Of a stretch of DNA of 64,000 bases, positions 36,901-49,565 are shown in pieces. The number at the start of each line of letters is the position of its first letter. Positions within the stretch are counted from its first letter, which is position 1. The notes below the pieces were generated by a model, which was given only the letters and a program-made list of their open reading frames with translations, made no database searches and was not told the DNA's origin. The stretch lies in the NCBI GenBank assembly GCA_015350385.1, contig WNKI01000003.1, forward strand, positions 1,583,730-1,647,729. Direction: 5' to 3'. Made by a program: the position numbers and the translations under genes. The stretch is from Aculops lycopersici. Its lineage: Eukaryota; Arthropoda; Arachnida; Trombidiformes; Eriophyidae.

Positions 36901-39900
36901 GTCGTTGGCTCCGTGGTTGGCGATACTATACCATCCTGAGCACCATTCTGCCCTTGATAACTAACAGTCGACTCCGCTCCAGGGATTTCTTTTACTGTCA
37001 CCGGAGCTGGAATTGGACAAATTATGGGCAAATTTTTACCACAACTCGAATCGCCATCAATAGGTGGCTGGCTGTCAGCGCCGTCGTGAGCTGATGTTTG
37101 GTAGAAAGCTTGCCGCTGGCTAATGGCCGCCTGACTTTGGGGTCCCAATTCATCGTTGATCAGCCGAAGTTTGCGCATCTCTTCGTTGGGTGCTACATTG
37201 TTGCTTATCTTATTGTTGCTGCTGTTGCTTTGGTCTAGATTTGGATGCGGACTTGAACTTGGTGATGCCAATTTGGAAGAGTTGATCCTGGACGAAGCTT
37301 GACTTTGACTCACTTGACCCTGAGCTTCCGAGTCTCCGGCGAGCGATGCAACTCCATCGAGAGCAACACCGGCGGCCGCGGCCAACTGTTGCTTTGCAGC
37401 CAAAATTTTGCCACCTCCTACACTTGAGGCCAGTGAGGCGCTTGAGAGTCGCTTATTTGCTTTGCCATCATCAATTTGCAAATTACTAGGCGATTGACAA
37501 GCTGAATTGTCTGAGTCTCCAATCGATTGTTGCTGTTGTTGTGAGCCTAAAAGTTGGTTTTCCAATAGATTCTTGCGCAAGTTGGCCAATTTTCTCACCG
37601 GTTTAGATCCCTGATCATCGCCCAACGATGAGTTAGCCAATAGTTTGCTCTTAACCTTGGAAACTAGATTACTACTGCCACTTTCAGAACTCGAATTGGA
37701 TATTGGAGAATTGGAAGTCTCATTCTTGGTCACGCCGGTTAATTGCTCCAATTTTGCCTTCATCTCTGAGCTAATCTTCAGTCGACCCACATTGGTAGCC
37801 GCTGTTGCTGCGGCGGCGGTAGCGGCTGACTCTACTTCCGGTGGCGCAACCGAGGCCTTAGCGGCTTCAACTGCGGGCTCTGCGCGACTCGAACTTGAAA
37901 TTACGGAGCTCCTCTTCTTCTGGCTTTCAAAATACCTAGCCAATCGAGCCTCTACCTCGCTTTCTGTTGGCAAGCGTCCCTCCTTGCCATCGTGTTGCTC
38001 TTGATTTTCTTCCGCTTCACCTGATGCTCCCTCAACGCCTTTGGTCATGTCCTCCAATGCCGGCGGCCAGCGCCACTTGCCAATACGAACAGTCCGAGCT
38101 CGCGAGTATAGATCGTCCATCGTGCTTGGCGACTGCGACTCTCTATTTGAGTTACCACCTGTTGCTCCTGGGCGTTGGTCAAAACTTGGCTGCGGTGGAG
38201 GCACCGGAACTGGAACTGGAGCTTCAATTTGGAGATCTTTTTCGGCCAACTCAATCGAGGATCTGTTTGATTGTTGTGCGGCTTGAATTTGCAGCTCTAG
38301 TTGCTCATTGAGGGCTTTCAATTCCTTTAGATTCATTGAAACCAAGTCCAAAGTTGGTGTCGCCAGAGTAGGCTCACCCGCTGCATCGATGGACGACGAT
38401 GAACCCACTAGATTCTTAATGAGCGACTCGAATGTCGGCGATATCACAGTGGTGGCTCTTTCGATTTGCTGCTGCAGTTGTTGGCTTGTTTCCGGTCTCG
38501 ACTCTCCCCCTCTACCTTCTCCATTTTGCTCCTTCGCCTGATCACCTGTTGTTGGTGGTGGTGGCGTGGTTGTTGTACCTTTTATTGACGAGGCCAACGA
38601 GCGGATGTCGCTAATGTCGTCCAAATCGGCGCCATTCAGAAGTGGATTGAATAGATCGTCTAGATAACGGTCCAAGTCTCCATTGTGCTGTGGCAAATTG
38701 ACGCCACGCACGTGAGAAGCTAGGGAGGGTGCCTCGCTAGTGTCGGACATAGCCGAGCTTCCCTGATACTGTTGGCGATGTTGACCTGGCATAGAATCTT
38801 GCATGATGTTTCCCTCGGCATTAAAATTCATCGGTCCATCGACTTGATCAACAGGTGCTGGCTGCTTGCCTGCTACCTTCTTCAATGGCGTCGGCTTATA
38901 CCGGCCGACAAGTTGGTTCGGTGATCGACCAACTGGACCTTGACCAAGACTCACCGGAGCGGCGGCAGTTGCAGACACTCGCTGTTGCTGGTGTTGGTTT
39001 ATTACCTGCTCGCGACTGAACTGATGACCAATGCCATATTGCTCATAATCTGAGTGGCCATAGTCGCCAACCAAATGTTGCTTACCGATCAAGTGGTGCG
39101 GTCTCGAGCTTCTCGACGAGGAGGAGGCCGAGCGCCTTGGTTTTTGGCGGATTCCAGAGGTTTGGGTGGAGAGTAAATGCTTTTGTTGTTGCTGCTGCTG
39201 CTGTTGCAATGGATATCCATAGAGTTGCTGTGGGTGTTGTTGCCCGTCGAGTTGTCTTCTATGTTGCTGCTGTTGTTGGCGTTGGTTTCGTTGCAAAGAT
39301 CCATGATTTCTATCCCTAACTCTGCCTCTTGAATTGGATCTATCGTCGTCGCCGCCGCCGTAGTAACTCGCTCCCGTTGCATAGGAAGACGATCGAAGCG
39401 ATTCGCTTCCATATGCCGACGAGGACATTCGGTGCGCGCTTAGCGAGCCATCCGGGGTGTGGCTTCTCCTATGTCCACTGCCGCCTCCACCACCACCACC
39501 ACTGCCACTTCCGTTTGGCGAATAGGAACTATATGCAGGAGAGACCGATGATTGTTTTGCGGCCAACTGTTGCAAGGAACCTTGTTGCTTATGTCGATTA
39601 CTCCTTTGCTGTTGTAGTGGTTGGGTGTGATTTGAGCTTGAGCTCACATAACTCGAAGCGTAATGCTGACTACCGGGCCCGACTGGTACCACATGACCCA
39701 GAGTTGTATCGTGCGGCAGGTAGCCTCCAACGTCAACCTGTTGCTCGTGTCCCTGGTGATGATTTAGGTAGCGACCATTTAAAGCGGAAGTTGCTAAATT
39801 CAACTCCTGCATTGACATGCTCCTTCTATTTGACCTCCGATAGTAACCCGAATCCTGCTGATATTGCTCCTGATCGACGGCCAAATCTACTTCTGGATAC

Positions 39901-42900
39901 AGTTGCCGTTGTTGCTCATAAGAGTATCCCAAATGTTGGTGTCGATTCAATATGCTCGGTGTTCGCCGATGCGATGAGCGCAGGTCCAGATCAGAGGACA
40001 TCATTTGCGATGGATTGAGGTAGCCGGGTTGTTGTTGGTAGTAATCGGCTGATCTCTGCGATGCCATTGAGTTCCTATGGCTCGAGGCGGAAAACTCGGC
40101 GGCAGATCTGCGTCGCGCACCTAGCATTGAGTTGGTGCGCCAACCTTGATCCAACAGGTTGTTGTTATCATTGTTGTTACCTGAAGCTTGATAGTCTTCC
40201 TGTTGCTGCTGCTTCTGGGCTAAAGTCAACTCAATGGCCTCACCTGAGCTAGCGACAGCCTCGTCGATGAGCTGCTCAAAGTCGGGTAGCATTTCGAGGC
40301 GCGAAAAGTGGTCCAGTAGACGATCGTCGCCTCGAAAGCGACAACTAAACTCACTCTGAACTCCTTGGTGTTGAATCTCCACCGACCAACCGGCCAAATT
40401 GGCGTCAGGTACATTGCGAGCCCTCAGCAGTTTGGCGGCCAAAATTTGGGCACTCGTTTGGCTCGTCAGTGGGGCGAGGGTTTTGTTCGAGTAATTAATT
40501 AGGCTCACTTCCTCGAGATTATTCTCGTTATTATCGTGATCGTTATTAGAATTCTCGTTAAAGATTGAGGGACTTCCGTTCAGCGCATGATCGTCCATGT
40601 AACAGCTAATCGGAAGTGCGAGCTCATCAATCGCCTGTCGGTTGGCCCAATACTCAAGCAGACTAATGGGATATTGGCGTGAGGAATCGACTAGATTTAG
40701 ATCACTAGTCTGACCAATCGATTGTGCTAACTTGTCGACAACCGGCTGCTTGTACTTGTCGCTGCAAAAGTTTTGGGCAAACTTGAGTAAAAATTTTCCC
40801 AATTCCAGCTCAACAGGTGCAAAGCAACACAAACAATTCAATATCAACTGCCAAACATTCTCCTGAGACTTGGCCTTTGGATTTTGCCAACTCTGACTGG
40901 CCAACTGGAGGTAGATCTCGTCCCTTAGTAGCGGCTCCTTAATGCAAAGGTAAATAATATAATCGGCAATCAGCTTAAATTTCAACACTCGCTTGATGTC
41001 GCCACCTGGTTGTTGCTGTTGCTCATTTTGATGTTGAGATTTTTGCAATGAATTAATTATGTCGCTGTCGATGTATCGCAAGATTAACTTGTAGATTGAA
41101 ATCGCTTTTGTTTCAACAAATTGGAAGCGATGCAAAACTTGCGCCTCCTGCTCAGGTGATTGCACCTTCTTCATGGCCAACTTCTCGCGTCTCTGAATCT
41201 TTGGCCAGGTAAAGGGGCGAGTGATTGGTAGTCGCGAGTAGCCAAATTGAGGCGCCTCAATGGGATAGTATTTGAGGATAAAATTTTGCAACGAATACTT
41301 TTCGTCCAGCTCAATTTCCTGTGAGATCTTTATGCATTTCTCCCGATCTATTGGCACTTGTTGCGGATAAATCTCGCTCGAGAATAGCAGACGCTCAACG
41401 GATTTAACCGACTTGGCAAGACTAGCTTGCAACTGCGAGTCCTCGTCCTGCTTGCTCTTGTCACGAGACGACGGTGATACCACAAAGGGAACCGACATTA
41501 ACTTTCCTCCATGCTTCTCCGCTCTCCTCCTCTCCTTTTCCAGCAACTCGCTTAAATTTAACTCATTCAAGTGGCTAAAGTCGTGCACTGGCCGCCATAA
41601 GCGCTGAATTCGGTACAACTGAGCCAGCTCCTCGGGAATGTCCAAATTCAGCTGAGGACCGGAGGTGGCGTGGGTCGATTTGCCAGCAACAACAGGTGGC
41701 TGCTGTCGGTGCCGGAACGCGTTGGCCTGCTTCCGCTGCTGCGCTTGCAACTCTTGCAATTGTCTCAGTTGCTGTTGTCGTTGTGCTCGCCGCCTAGACT
41801 CAAGTGCGCGCTCTCTTTTCACCTGGATTTGGTAGCGCCAATGGCGTTGCAATGTGACTATCAGTACGTATTGACGCCAAAACTCTTGGCGCGCCAAGTG
41901 GCCGCGAACTTGAGCTTGAATCAAAATGGCCGCCTTGCGTTTCAATAGGAACTCTTTTCTCACTGGCCACATTCTAATGGTTCTCTGCAACAACTCAATG
42001 GCTCGCTTATGGGCCGCTAGGCGCAGGTACTCCAATTTCTCATAGAGTTGCTCGTTGAGAAACATTTTGTTTAGGCCACACTGATAGAAATCCTTGATAT
42101 TATCTGTGGAGGTGAATTCGACTCTTCCAATAGCGGGCTTTTGATTAGCATTATTGGTTGTGGTGATGCTGCTACTGCTGCTGCCATTGAGCAAACCAAA
42201 TTCAATAATTGAACTACAAACATCCCGAATTGCGCGCTTGATTTCATCCTTGTTGCTCATAATTGTCCTCTCATCTTCTTGAGTATATTGACAGCTCCTC
42301 TTATAATTGGCCGCTTTGATACTTTGGCAACTAGATAGGTTATTTAGGAACTTGTGTGGAACTAAACACTTGTAACGGCGTACAAACTCTCCGTACCTCA
42401 AACGGATTGGGTAGCCGAATTTTCTAATTTGCGCCAATTCCAAGAGATTCATGCACTTCATCTGACTCTGGACATGATGCACATCAAAGACGTTAGATAC
42501 CTTTGATTTGCTGGCTCTCAAGCAGATAATAAACCAGGGATTTGCTTGATTATCTGCCTGTAAATCGTTTGTTGTAATTCTATGGTTTTCAGCATAGTGA
42601 GAGAACTCATTTGGTAGCTGGCCACCACTTGTTGCTAAGTGAGATTTTGTTATTGTGGACGCTGTGACACTTCCACTTGGACTTGAGCAGCTAATCGAGT
42701 CCAAAACCATATTATTGTGCAAAATATCTTGGAATTTGGCCGCAACTGTTGCTGTTCTCGGCTTCATTGAAACATAACGACCATCGTAGGTACGACTGAG
42801 GGTTTTAGAGTTTGAACTTTGAGTTTCGCTCTTGTGAAATTTACGCAACATATCGGCCACAATGTTCATCTTGGATCCCAATAGGAGCTCTAAAATATCC

Positions 42901-45900
42901 GGCCTCAAAGCATCGCGATTCTTCTCTATAAAACCGTCAACTTGATACCAAACCAATCTGTTGGATTGCTTGAAATGCCTCACGCCAAACTCCTGGCAGT
43001 TGGCCTCGAGGCGCGCGCATTGGTAGTTTTCGTTTAATGTATGATTGTGGTGACATTTTTCGGCAAACGATTGATCGGTTGCCTTGGGAAAGTTGCACTC
43101 GTCGTCTAATAGTGCCAATATACCCAAGGGTTTCTTACTGATTAAATTAACAATTGAACTAACAGGTGAGCCATTGGAGGTGTTGGTGCCGTTGCGAGAT
43201 TTTTCACTACCACTTCCATTGTTTTGGCAACTACGATTTGAATCAGACAAACACGTTGATTGGATCGGCTCCCATCTAAGTCGCTCCTTGAAATATTCCA
43301 CCTGTTCCAAGCGAATCAGGTAGCGGCTAGTGTGATATTGTAACAATTCTGCAGCGTAATTGATACACAATTGCTCGAAATTATTCTCTTGCAAATTCTC
43401 GAATCCAAATGCATCCAAAATACTGATCGTTGCTTCTCTTAGTTGTTTCTCATTCGCATTCGACGCTATCGACGATGAATTGAATCTCTTGGATAATTTT
43501 TGGTGCAAATGATGTCGTGATAAACTGGATTGTCTAGAGGTTTCAGTTAGTTTGTCCGGTTGAAACTCGCACAAACTCTCGCTTGTTCTGCACAAATAAA
43601 TGGGCTCTTGCTGATTTGATAGCTGGGGGTTGTGATTCATTAATGTTGAGTAATTTGATACTTGCTGATGACTTGAAAAGCCAGATGAAGCTGAGAAAGA
43701 GGAAGCGGCCGACTTGGAGTTGGTTGAGTTTATCATTGCATTTACTCGTTGCACCAGCCACTTGAATAGGCAAGTGTATAGGGCTCGTGCAATTGCGTCA
43801 CGAGTGTCAAGAGCCTGGTCAATATTCAACGGAGTTATAATTCTATCCACCATAACAGGTGGTTGTTGATTGTTATTTGGTCCCGATATACCGCCACCTG
43901 TTGCTGAATAGGTGGCCTCGGTGGTTCTGACTGTCAGGCACCGTTTAACTTGTTCAAATTGAATCTGCAACAAGTGGCTAACCCATCGAACTTCAGTGTC
44001 GCTACCAATCTCCACTCCCTCGACTCCCGTGGCAACAGGTTGACCGGGTTCATTGATAAATTGATTATTGCTGTTATTTTGATGGCCTGTTGTTGACCTT
44101 TGGTTGACCGATGAGCCGGCAGCATTTGTGGCCAGTTTACCTGAGCGTATGGCGAGAATTTTGCGATGAAAGTAAATGTTGCCCAAGTGTAAAACTGAGG
44201 CCAATAATCTGAAAATAGTATCCTGTTCCTCATTGTTAAAACCCAACACTTGCATTGACGACATTAGCGACCTAAAATCATCGCCATCCTCCTTGCTTTC
44301 CAACTCAACGCAATGGCCTTGATTGAGGTAAAAATAGTTTTCAGCCGATTGAAGGCCATACTTTTCCCTATCTAATTTGCTAAGTCCATTTAATAGCTCG
44401 TAGAAGATGTGATAGTTTCGCTCCGATTCACTCTGGCTCACTATTCTAGTTCTGTCCAATAGATTTAGGTCAGTTATTTTGGCATTTGTTATAAATCCAT
44501 CAGTGAGATTGAAGCAAACATTTAGTAGTTTACCATAACGAGACGAGTTGTCATTGTGTATAGTTTTTGCATTCCCAAATGAATCCAAGACTGCAATCGA
44601 TTCTAAAATTTGCTCGGTCATTAGATTACTTGGCGACTTGTTGACTGTGGCCAGGTATTGAATGAGTAACTTGCAAGCCTCAGTTTTACCCGATCCACTT
44701 TCGCCCAACAGCACGAAGCATTGATCCTGACCGGAAATCAACAGGCGTTTTAGTGCCTCATTGGCCATGGCAAAAATGTGGGGACTCTTTCTAGATGGAC
44801 AAATCTTCTTTTTGCTCTTATGACTCTCAGATGAGTGATTATCGTTTATGAGCAACCATCTGAGGAAACTTCGTGATATCAATCGATTATCATTATCCAT
44901 TGAATTCGTTCTGGGAGCTTGGTGCTCGCTAGAATGCGAGTAATGATGATTTTGTTTGTTATTATTATCATGTGGCAGTGTTATTGCTAATTTGCTTGAA
45001 TTGATTGAGTCGTACTTGTTAACTTGATCCAAATTGTACATTTCACTTAATTGCTTAAATGGATTTACGCTAATCAATATTTTCTGGCCACAATTTGTAT
45101 AGACCAACTCTTGTTTAAATCTCAATTTCAAATTCCACAATATCGACTCGTTGGTCAGCTCATCTAATTGAATTAAATCCTCGTGGCCCTGCTCGCTAAT
45201 CAATGGTTTGCGTAATTTTATAGTCTTGAATTGACTTATGGAGCTCAAATCATACAATTGCAATGTCTCGTCGGACAACAATAGCAATCTATTCTGTGGC
45301 TCACTATTAACCTCGTCGCTTGGCGCAACTTGCTGATAGCCCTCGATGGTTAGCACATTTAAATCTTGATAAATGTCAATTATTTTCCCTGGAATCGAGT
45401 AGCCGAATAAATTTGGATCAAACCAAACTAAGTCGCCCACTTGAAATTGACTCAATATTTGCGCGCTATTTGCATTAGTAGTTGCATTTGTCGTCGTCGT
45501 CGTCGTCGTTGTATTGGCACCTTGAATATTAGTATTAGTGTCAGCTCTACTATTTGGCAGCTGCTCAAAGTTGCAGTTCTCCTCCTCCTCTTGGCAAAAC
45601 ATTCTCGGATCATCGCCGTCTACTTGAATCTCGGAGGCAGCGAACGCCATAGACGACAAGTCAATTTGGCTGCTATCGGCCAATGGAGATAAACATTTGT
45701 TGCCTCGACTAGCAGCGTAGCCTTCAATATTGTTGTTGTTGTTGTTGCTGCTGCTGTTACTTGGGTTCTGGTTAATTAACCTGGACGAGTTGTAAATGAG
45801 CTCACTTGTTGTTGGCTGCTTGCCACCTGTCAGCTGCATCACCTGAGGCTCTTCCATATCTTCGTCCTCATCAGTCATGTCGATAACTATATTCTCTTCA

Positions 45901-46139
45901 TCATTATTATTATCTCTGCTACTAGAGGTTGTCATCATGCTAAAATCTTGGTTTGGTTGCATTTGGTTAATTTGATTTGCTTGCTGGTGTTGAATTAATT
46001 GTTGCCTGTTTTGCATGTGCAAGTTTGATGGAGAAGACGAAGAGGTGGCAAGTAATTGAGTGGTTGAGCTAACGGGTTTGTGCGCGGCCACTTGTTGCTT
46101 GTGGGCGAGGCCAGCGCCGCCTGTCTTTCCAACGATCAT
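26084..46139 (-). CDS. MYO15: Class XV unconventional myosin, four exons
   Basis: Assembled from exons 46139-35745, 33586-33464, 32165-31431 and 28453-26084, all phase 0, about 4,540 residues. Myosin XV carries cargo to the tips of actin protrusions (Drosophila Sisyphus, vertebrate MYO15A). Residues 1-310 are disordered plus a short SH3-like region (FQVGDLVWFDPNLFGY). The motor spans about 316-1380: P-loop GESGSGKT near 478, switch I NDNSSRYGK, switch II DAFGFE. Two IQ motifs follow (AAILIQAQVRG, VTLQRHWRYQ), then MyTH4-1 (about 1586-1806), an F1-like piece (about 1893-1963) and about 1,200 low-complexity residues. The F2/F3 part (from TYANVDWQVRVRKEFFLP) ends in small exon 2 (ASQLGALLRCFHADYNDHL), which completes F3. 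Exon 3 is a Gly/Ser/Gln linker. Exon 4 holds MyTH4-2 and FERM-2 (YCQLIKQTT, GWRLFSIVAAYF, FGGRKNVPS, RQIYRLPGG). I find no SH3 domain between the two MyTH4-FERM units. An assembly gap lies in intron 3. Confidence 0.9.
28456..29857 (-). CDS. Possible alternative first coding exon of MYO15 (tail-only isoform)
   Basis: From ATG 29857 the frame is open for about 467 codons and runs directly into exon 4 of myosin XV, giving a 1,257-residue product made of a new N-terminus plus the second MyTH4-FERM. The region uses only AG-free codons: Lys is AAA, Gln CAA, Glu GAA, Ser TCN, Arg CGN. The other two minus frames have many stops, so openness is unlikely to be chance. Because no AG and an upstream in-frame TGA precede it, it cannot be joined to an earlier exon by normal splicing. 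It would need its own promoter in intron 3. The sequence has no domain I recognise; it is rich in Asn, Asp, Ser and Gln, and is not an SH3 domain. Expression is unproven. Confidence 0.4.
30036..30040 (-). promoter_or_regulatory. Candidate branch point CTAAC, MYO15 intron 3
   Basis: CTAAC on the minus strand right after the last AG before the long AG-free zone, followed by a C/T-rich tract. Its presumed branch adenosine (30037) lies 1,583 nt from the acceptor. Other CTAAC copies inside the zone (28994-28998 and 28652-28656) could serve instead. Confidence 0.55.
30746..30997. repeat. Compound microsatellite around an assembly gap
   Basis: A CT run (30746-30803), a short stretch of scattered and solid Ns (30804-30830), about 22 GTC copies (30831-30898), GTC/GTAC and TAC units, then another CT run to 30997. 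It lies inside intron 3 of myosin XV. Open frames through it are repeat translations, not genes. Confidence 0.9.
32168..32313 (-). promoter_or_regulatory. AG-exclusion zone before MYO15 exon 3
   Basis: 146 nt without AG on the minus strand. It follows two CTAAC motifs (32304-32300 and 32292-32288), a pyrimidine tract, and ends at the acceptor CTACAG|AAG. This is what fixes the start of exon 3. Confidence 0.7.
35080..35256. mobile_element. MITE-like inverted-repeat element
   Basis: The arms 35087-35114 and 35224-35251 are inverted copies identical at 25 of 28 positions (core ACAGGTTTTACAA and TTTCGGACT). Weaker complementarity extends inward. Each end is itself palindromic: CTGTACGTACAG on the left, CTGTATACAG on the right. 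The 177-bp element lies in intron 1 of myosin XV and has no coding capacity. I do not see a clear target-site duplication, so its transposon nature is inferred from structure. Confidence 0.5.
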
Positions 46140-49100
46140 ATTTTGAACCAATATAATTTTGTTTGCTTGCTATACTAAACTATATTATACTATGCAATGC
46201 TATGCGATACTATGCTATACTATGAGCTATTGCTTGTTTCTTTTTTCTCCCTCTCTTTTATCTCGATCTCCAAGTTCAGTTGCAAACGGTGGCGACAACA
46301 TTAAGTCGAGCCAACGAGAGACTAACTAAAGCGTGCTTGCATTTAGCCGGCTAGCCAGCTGCCTGGTTAGTTGTTTTCGATTATATCAGATAACAACCTG
46401 TTGTCAGTGTTACCTGTTCAATGTTGAATCTTCTCAAGTTGCTAAGACGTATTGCGCCACTAAAGCCTCCAACTGATCATTTAAAACTCTTGAGCCTTGC
46501 GAGAGTGGGTAATGATTAGATCTGGGTGGTTGAGTTTAGCGGAGCGACTGCATCAGCGCATCGCTAGCCTGCGAGCGGGATGTGATTTGATTCGATTTGA
46601 TCTGATCTGATGATTGCTTTCAACGGTCGCACAGGTGGCACACACACACATACACACACAAGTAAACAAACACTCGAAGCGCAATAATTAAGCCGCCAAA
46701 TATCTTGGGCGACAAACACATCAGACTATTGAAAAATTGCTGTGCAAATTAATCGAGCGAAACGAGTTGGCGTTTTGTATCGGTCTGTTGGTTGGCTTGA
46801 AATTTCAGCACCATTCCAGGTGGTTGGTTGTTGGTTGGCCAGCTGCCAGTTGGAGCTTACTGGTGGTTTGTTTCGCTTTGTTGTGCTTCAGTTTTGGCCG
46901 GCTTGATTCATTTTTCATCTAATCCACTTCGAGCTGTTGAATGGTCAGTCAATCAGACAGGAAACTATCAACTCTTTTCTTCCTATCGATCCACTTCACT
47001 CTCTCGGTTCAACACAAGCAAACAATCGACTCAATCACTCGAAGGGGATCTAGCAACACTCAATTGCGCGCGATAATGAGCGACTCTTATCTCTCCGTCC
47101 CTCTTTCTCTTGTCTATATCAATTGTGCAACAACAGCGATTGTGTGCGCGGCTATTGCATCTCGTGTCGTCTCTCTCTCCCTCTCTAACTGTCTATCGTT
47201 TGTTTGTTAGCAATGTAATAGATAGAAAAATCGAGTAGAGGTTATGGAGTAGTCGTAGCAGTAATAACGATAGCAATAATAATAATAACAAGGATAAGGA
47301 TGATAATAACAATAATAATGATGAAAATAATAAAAATAATAATAATAATAATTGGGAGATATTATTTTGTATGTGTGCGAGTGTATCCGCGCTCGCGATG
47401 AGGCAGTGCCGATAGTAGTGACCAACAAGCAGGCAGGGAAGGGAATTTCGGCGCTCAAATTTCTTTTTTCCAACTGAAGCTCAGGTGAGCAAGCCAAAGG
47501 TAAGGAGAGAGGGACCAGAGGAAGCAATAGAGATGCCAAGACTCGCCATTGGTTAGCTAGTTTCGCCGCGACCACTTCTCTCTTTCTGCGGGTTTTCAAT
47601 GCAAAGCCGCGTTTTTGGAATCCAAATGTAACGCTCAGCGCAGCAATATAAGCAGAGGCGGCGGCAACAAGTGAGCAGCTTGGCGGATGTTGCTTGGGGC
47701 GGCAATAGTTGCCCGCCCCAAGCACGGCGGCCGCAGCTGCCTTTGCCGTTGCTGCTGCCGTCCATGTCCATGTCCGAGTTACCTGTTGCTTTTTACCTGT
47801 TACCCGCGGCCACTGGCTCGCTGTCTGTGGATGATGGAGATGATGATCCACTCATCGTGTGCTCGCTAGCCGGCCAGCGAGGCTCTAAAGTCTCTCGACG
47901 GTCGGCAACATTTAGCGGCTCGGTCTCGTCGATCCCCATTGGATTGCATTGAATCCGATGGCGCGCCGCATTGGCCATGGTGAGTTTACCTTCTGCTGCC
48001 GCCAAAGCTGCCCAAGTCTCGACCTTGGCGAAGAGGCGAGCGAGCTGAGCCAACTCGGTCAGCGCCGAGCTCGATTAATATCCCGAGGCAGCAGCGTTCG
48101 GGGAGAAGAAGCTGGTCAGCGTCTCCGCCCAGCGAGCGCATCTCCTCCAGTAGCCAGCGAGACTCCACCTGTTGCTGTCGAGTTCTCGCTAAGACCTCTG
48201 CACAACAGAACTTGCCGCTGGCCCGCTAGTCGCGCAACTGCTCGCGAGGATGCAACAACAAGTGCAAAACGCTAGCCACTGGCGACCACTTGACGACGCC
48301 GCTCTAAAACTCCAACTCCAAACTCGAGGACAAGCTCAAGGCTCCAACGTGGTTTGCTCTAATCTCGTTCCTTCCCCTTCGATTGACCGGCCAAGTCTCT
48401 CGTGAGTCCAGTGTGCATGTGTCCGGTTGCGAGCTCTTTGTTGTTGCTATTGCTGGCTAGAATTTTCGACTTTACTTTGCTCCAGCTTCCAGAGCCAAAG
48501 AGTCCAGATTTAACAGGGAAAATGGACAGGGAAGAAGCGATGAGAGCAACGCTTGCAAGATGGATGGATGTTAGCAAATCTGGCAAGCTGTGCGGTTGGC
48601 TTCATTGGACTAGCTTTTTAAGGGCACGCGAGTTTGTGTTGGGATAACAGAAGCAAAAAGAAGCAGCAGCGGTAGTAGGAGAAACAACAAAAACAACAAA
48701 CATCAAGAGCAACAGGTAGCTTGCGGTCAGTGGTCGGCGACTCGTCATTGAAGCGCCCGATCGACAGGTGGCTCTGGCAGCGCGAGATCGCTGTGTGGCG
48801 GTGGCCAAGTAGAGGAGATGGCAACTCCCGGAGGAGGCAACGTCGCCCGAGGCAGTCAACAGGTGGTTTAGGGTCTCATCTCTTTGAGTTCCTCGTTGGT
48901 TGGCCCGTTGGCTCAACTCCCGAGCTAGTTGGCGGAATATCCCGTCAACTAGTCGGTGACCTAAGAGACAACAACAACCGCGATGATGGTGATGGCGACG
49001 TTCCAGACGACAAATAATATTAGCGAGAGACTTGACCTTGCTCTTGTTGATTCCATTAGTCTATGTCGCCATTCATTAATTCATCTTTATGTAAAGGTTT

Positions 49101-49379
49101 GAATGGAACGCTGGCGTCTCTCTTTCCCACTCTCGTGTGACCCACGACAAATTGCCTGTCTATCCCTCTACCTGTTGGGATTGGGTATCGTTTTTGATAG
49201 CATGGTGAAAAATGTTTGTATCGAACTGGACTTAAACGATAGCCGCACAATGATATTGGAATCCAAAGATTTTTGTTTAATCTCCATTGGAGAGTTCATT
49301 CGCAAAGTAAACTTGGAACTCAAGCATCAGCAGTCAGGTTGTTATATCAGCATCATATTTTTCACCTAATCTTCTGCAA
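46140..49379. other. Non-coding, MYO15 upstream region
   Basis: Presumed promoter and 5' UTR of myosin XV near 46.1-46.7 kb, including AC repeats near 46634-46661. I see no supported gene further on. The CpG-rich part around 47.5-48.3 kb is open in several frames on both strands without any recognisable protein. Frames at 49.1-49.4 kb look coding-like on both strands but cannot be tied to a gene. Confidence 0.4.
47261..47353. repeat. AAT/AAC trinucleotide-rich tract
   Basis: Imperfect run of AAT with AAC, GAT and ATG interruptions. The translation on the minus strand is a Tyr-rich repeat and is not a gene. Confidence 0.8.
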
Positions 49380-49565
49380 TCAAGTAAGCTCAACTTCACT
49401 GATGACCATGTAACCATCATCTCCAGCATGAACATTAATAATCTTAGCTTGCTCCTCAGGTGTCTTACTGAAGACAAGCCTTGAGCTGCCACTAGGCACG
49501 CGAGCGCGAAAATTTGGATCTATCGGATGGGCATCTTGATCTTTTGTTCGATTTTCTCGTTTGTT
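49380..49565 (-). CDS. Terminal exon of an unidentified gene (partial)
   Basis: Sixty-one codons and a TGA, opening just after an acceptor (CCTTCTAG|AAC) with a C/A-rich AG-free lead. The translation runs from NKRENRTKDQ, through PNFRARVPSGSS and VFSKTPEEQAKIINV, to HAGDDGYMVISEVELT. It has mixed, non-repetitive composition typical of real protein. I do not recognise the family. The exon starts in phase 0, so the preceding exon must end on a complete codon. The only simple candidate I found is a tiny one at 51226-51215 (MGAQ, then GTAATT), which is weak. Upstream exons should lie above 49.6 kb on the minus strand. Confidence 0.5.
   Translation of the reverse strand, partial: NKRENRTKDQDAHPIDPNFRARVPSGSSRLVFSKTPEEQAKIINVHAGDDGYMVISEVELT

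Noticed and set aside
35442..41948. Plus-strand frames over the big MYO15 exon
   Set aside because: Antisense shadows of the myosin coding sequence with Gln/Leu repeat translations and no domains.
47207..48275. Frames at 47.2-48.3 kb on both strands
   Set aside because: The minus frame runs into a Tyr repeat from the AAT tract and the plus frames are GC-driven; no family resemblance.
49103..49369. Plus-strand 88-residue frame and a minus-strand coding-like frame over the same bases
   Set aside because: Both translations look plausible, but neither has a clear donor, acceptor or partner exon, so no gene could be supported.
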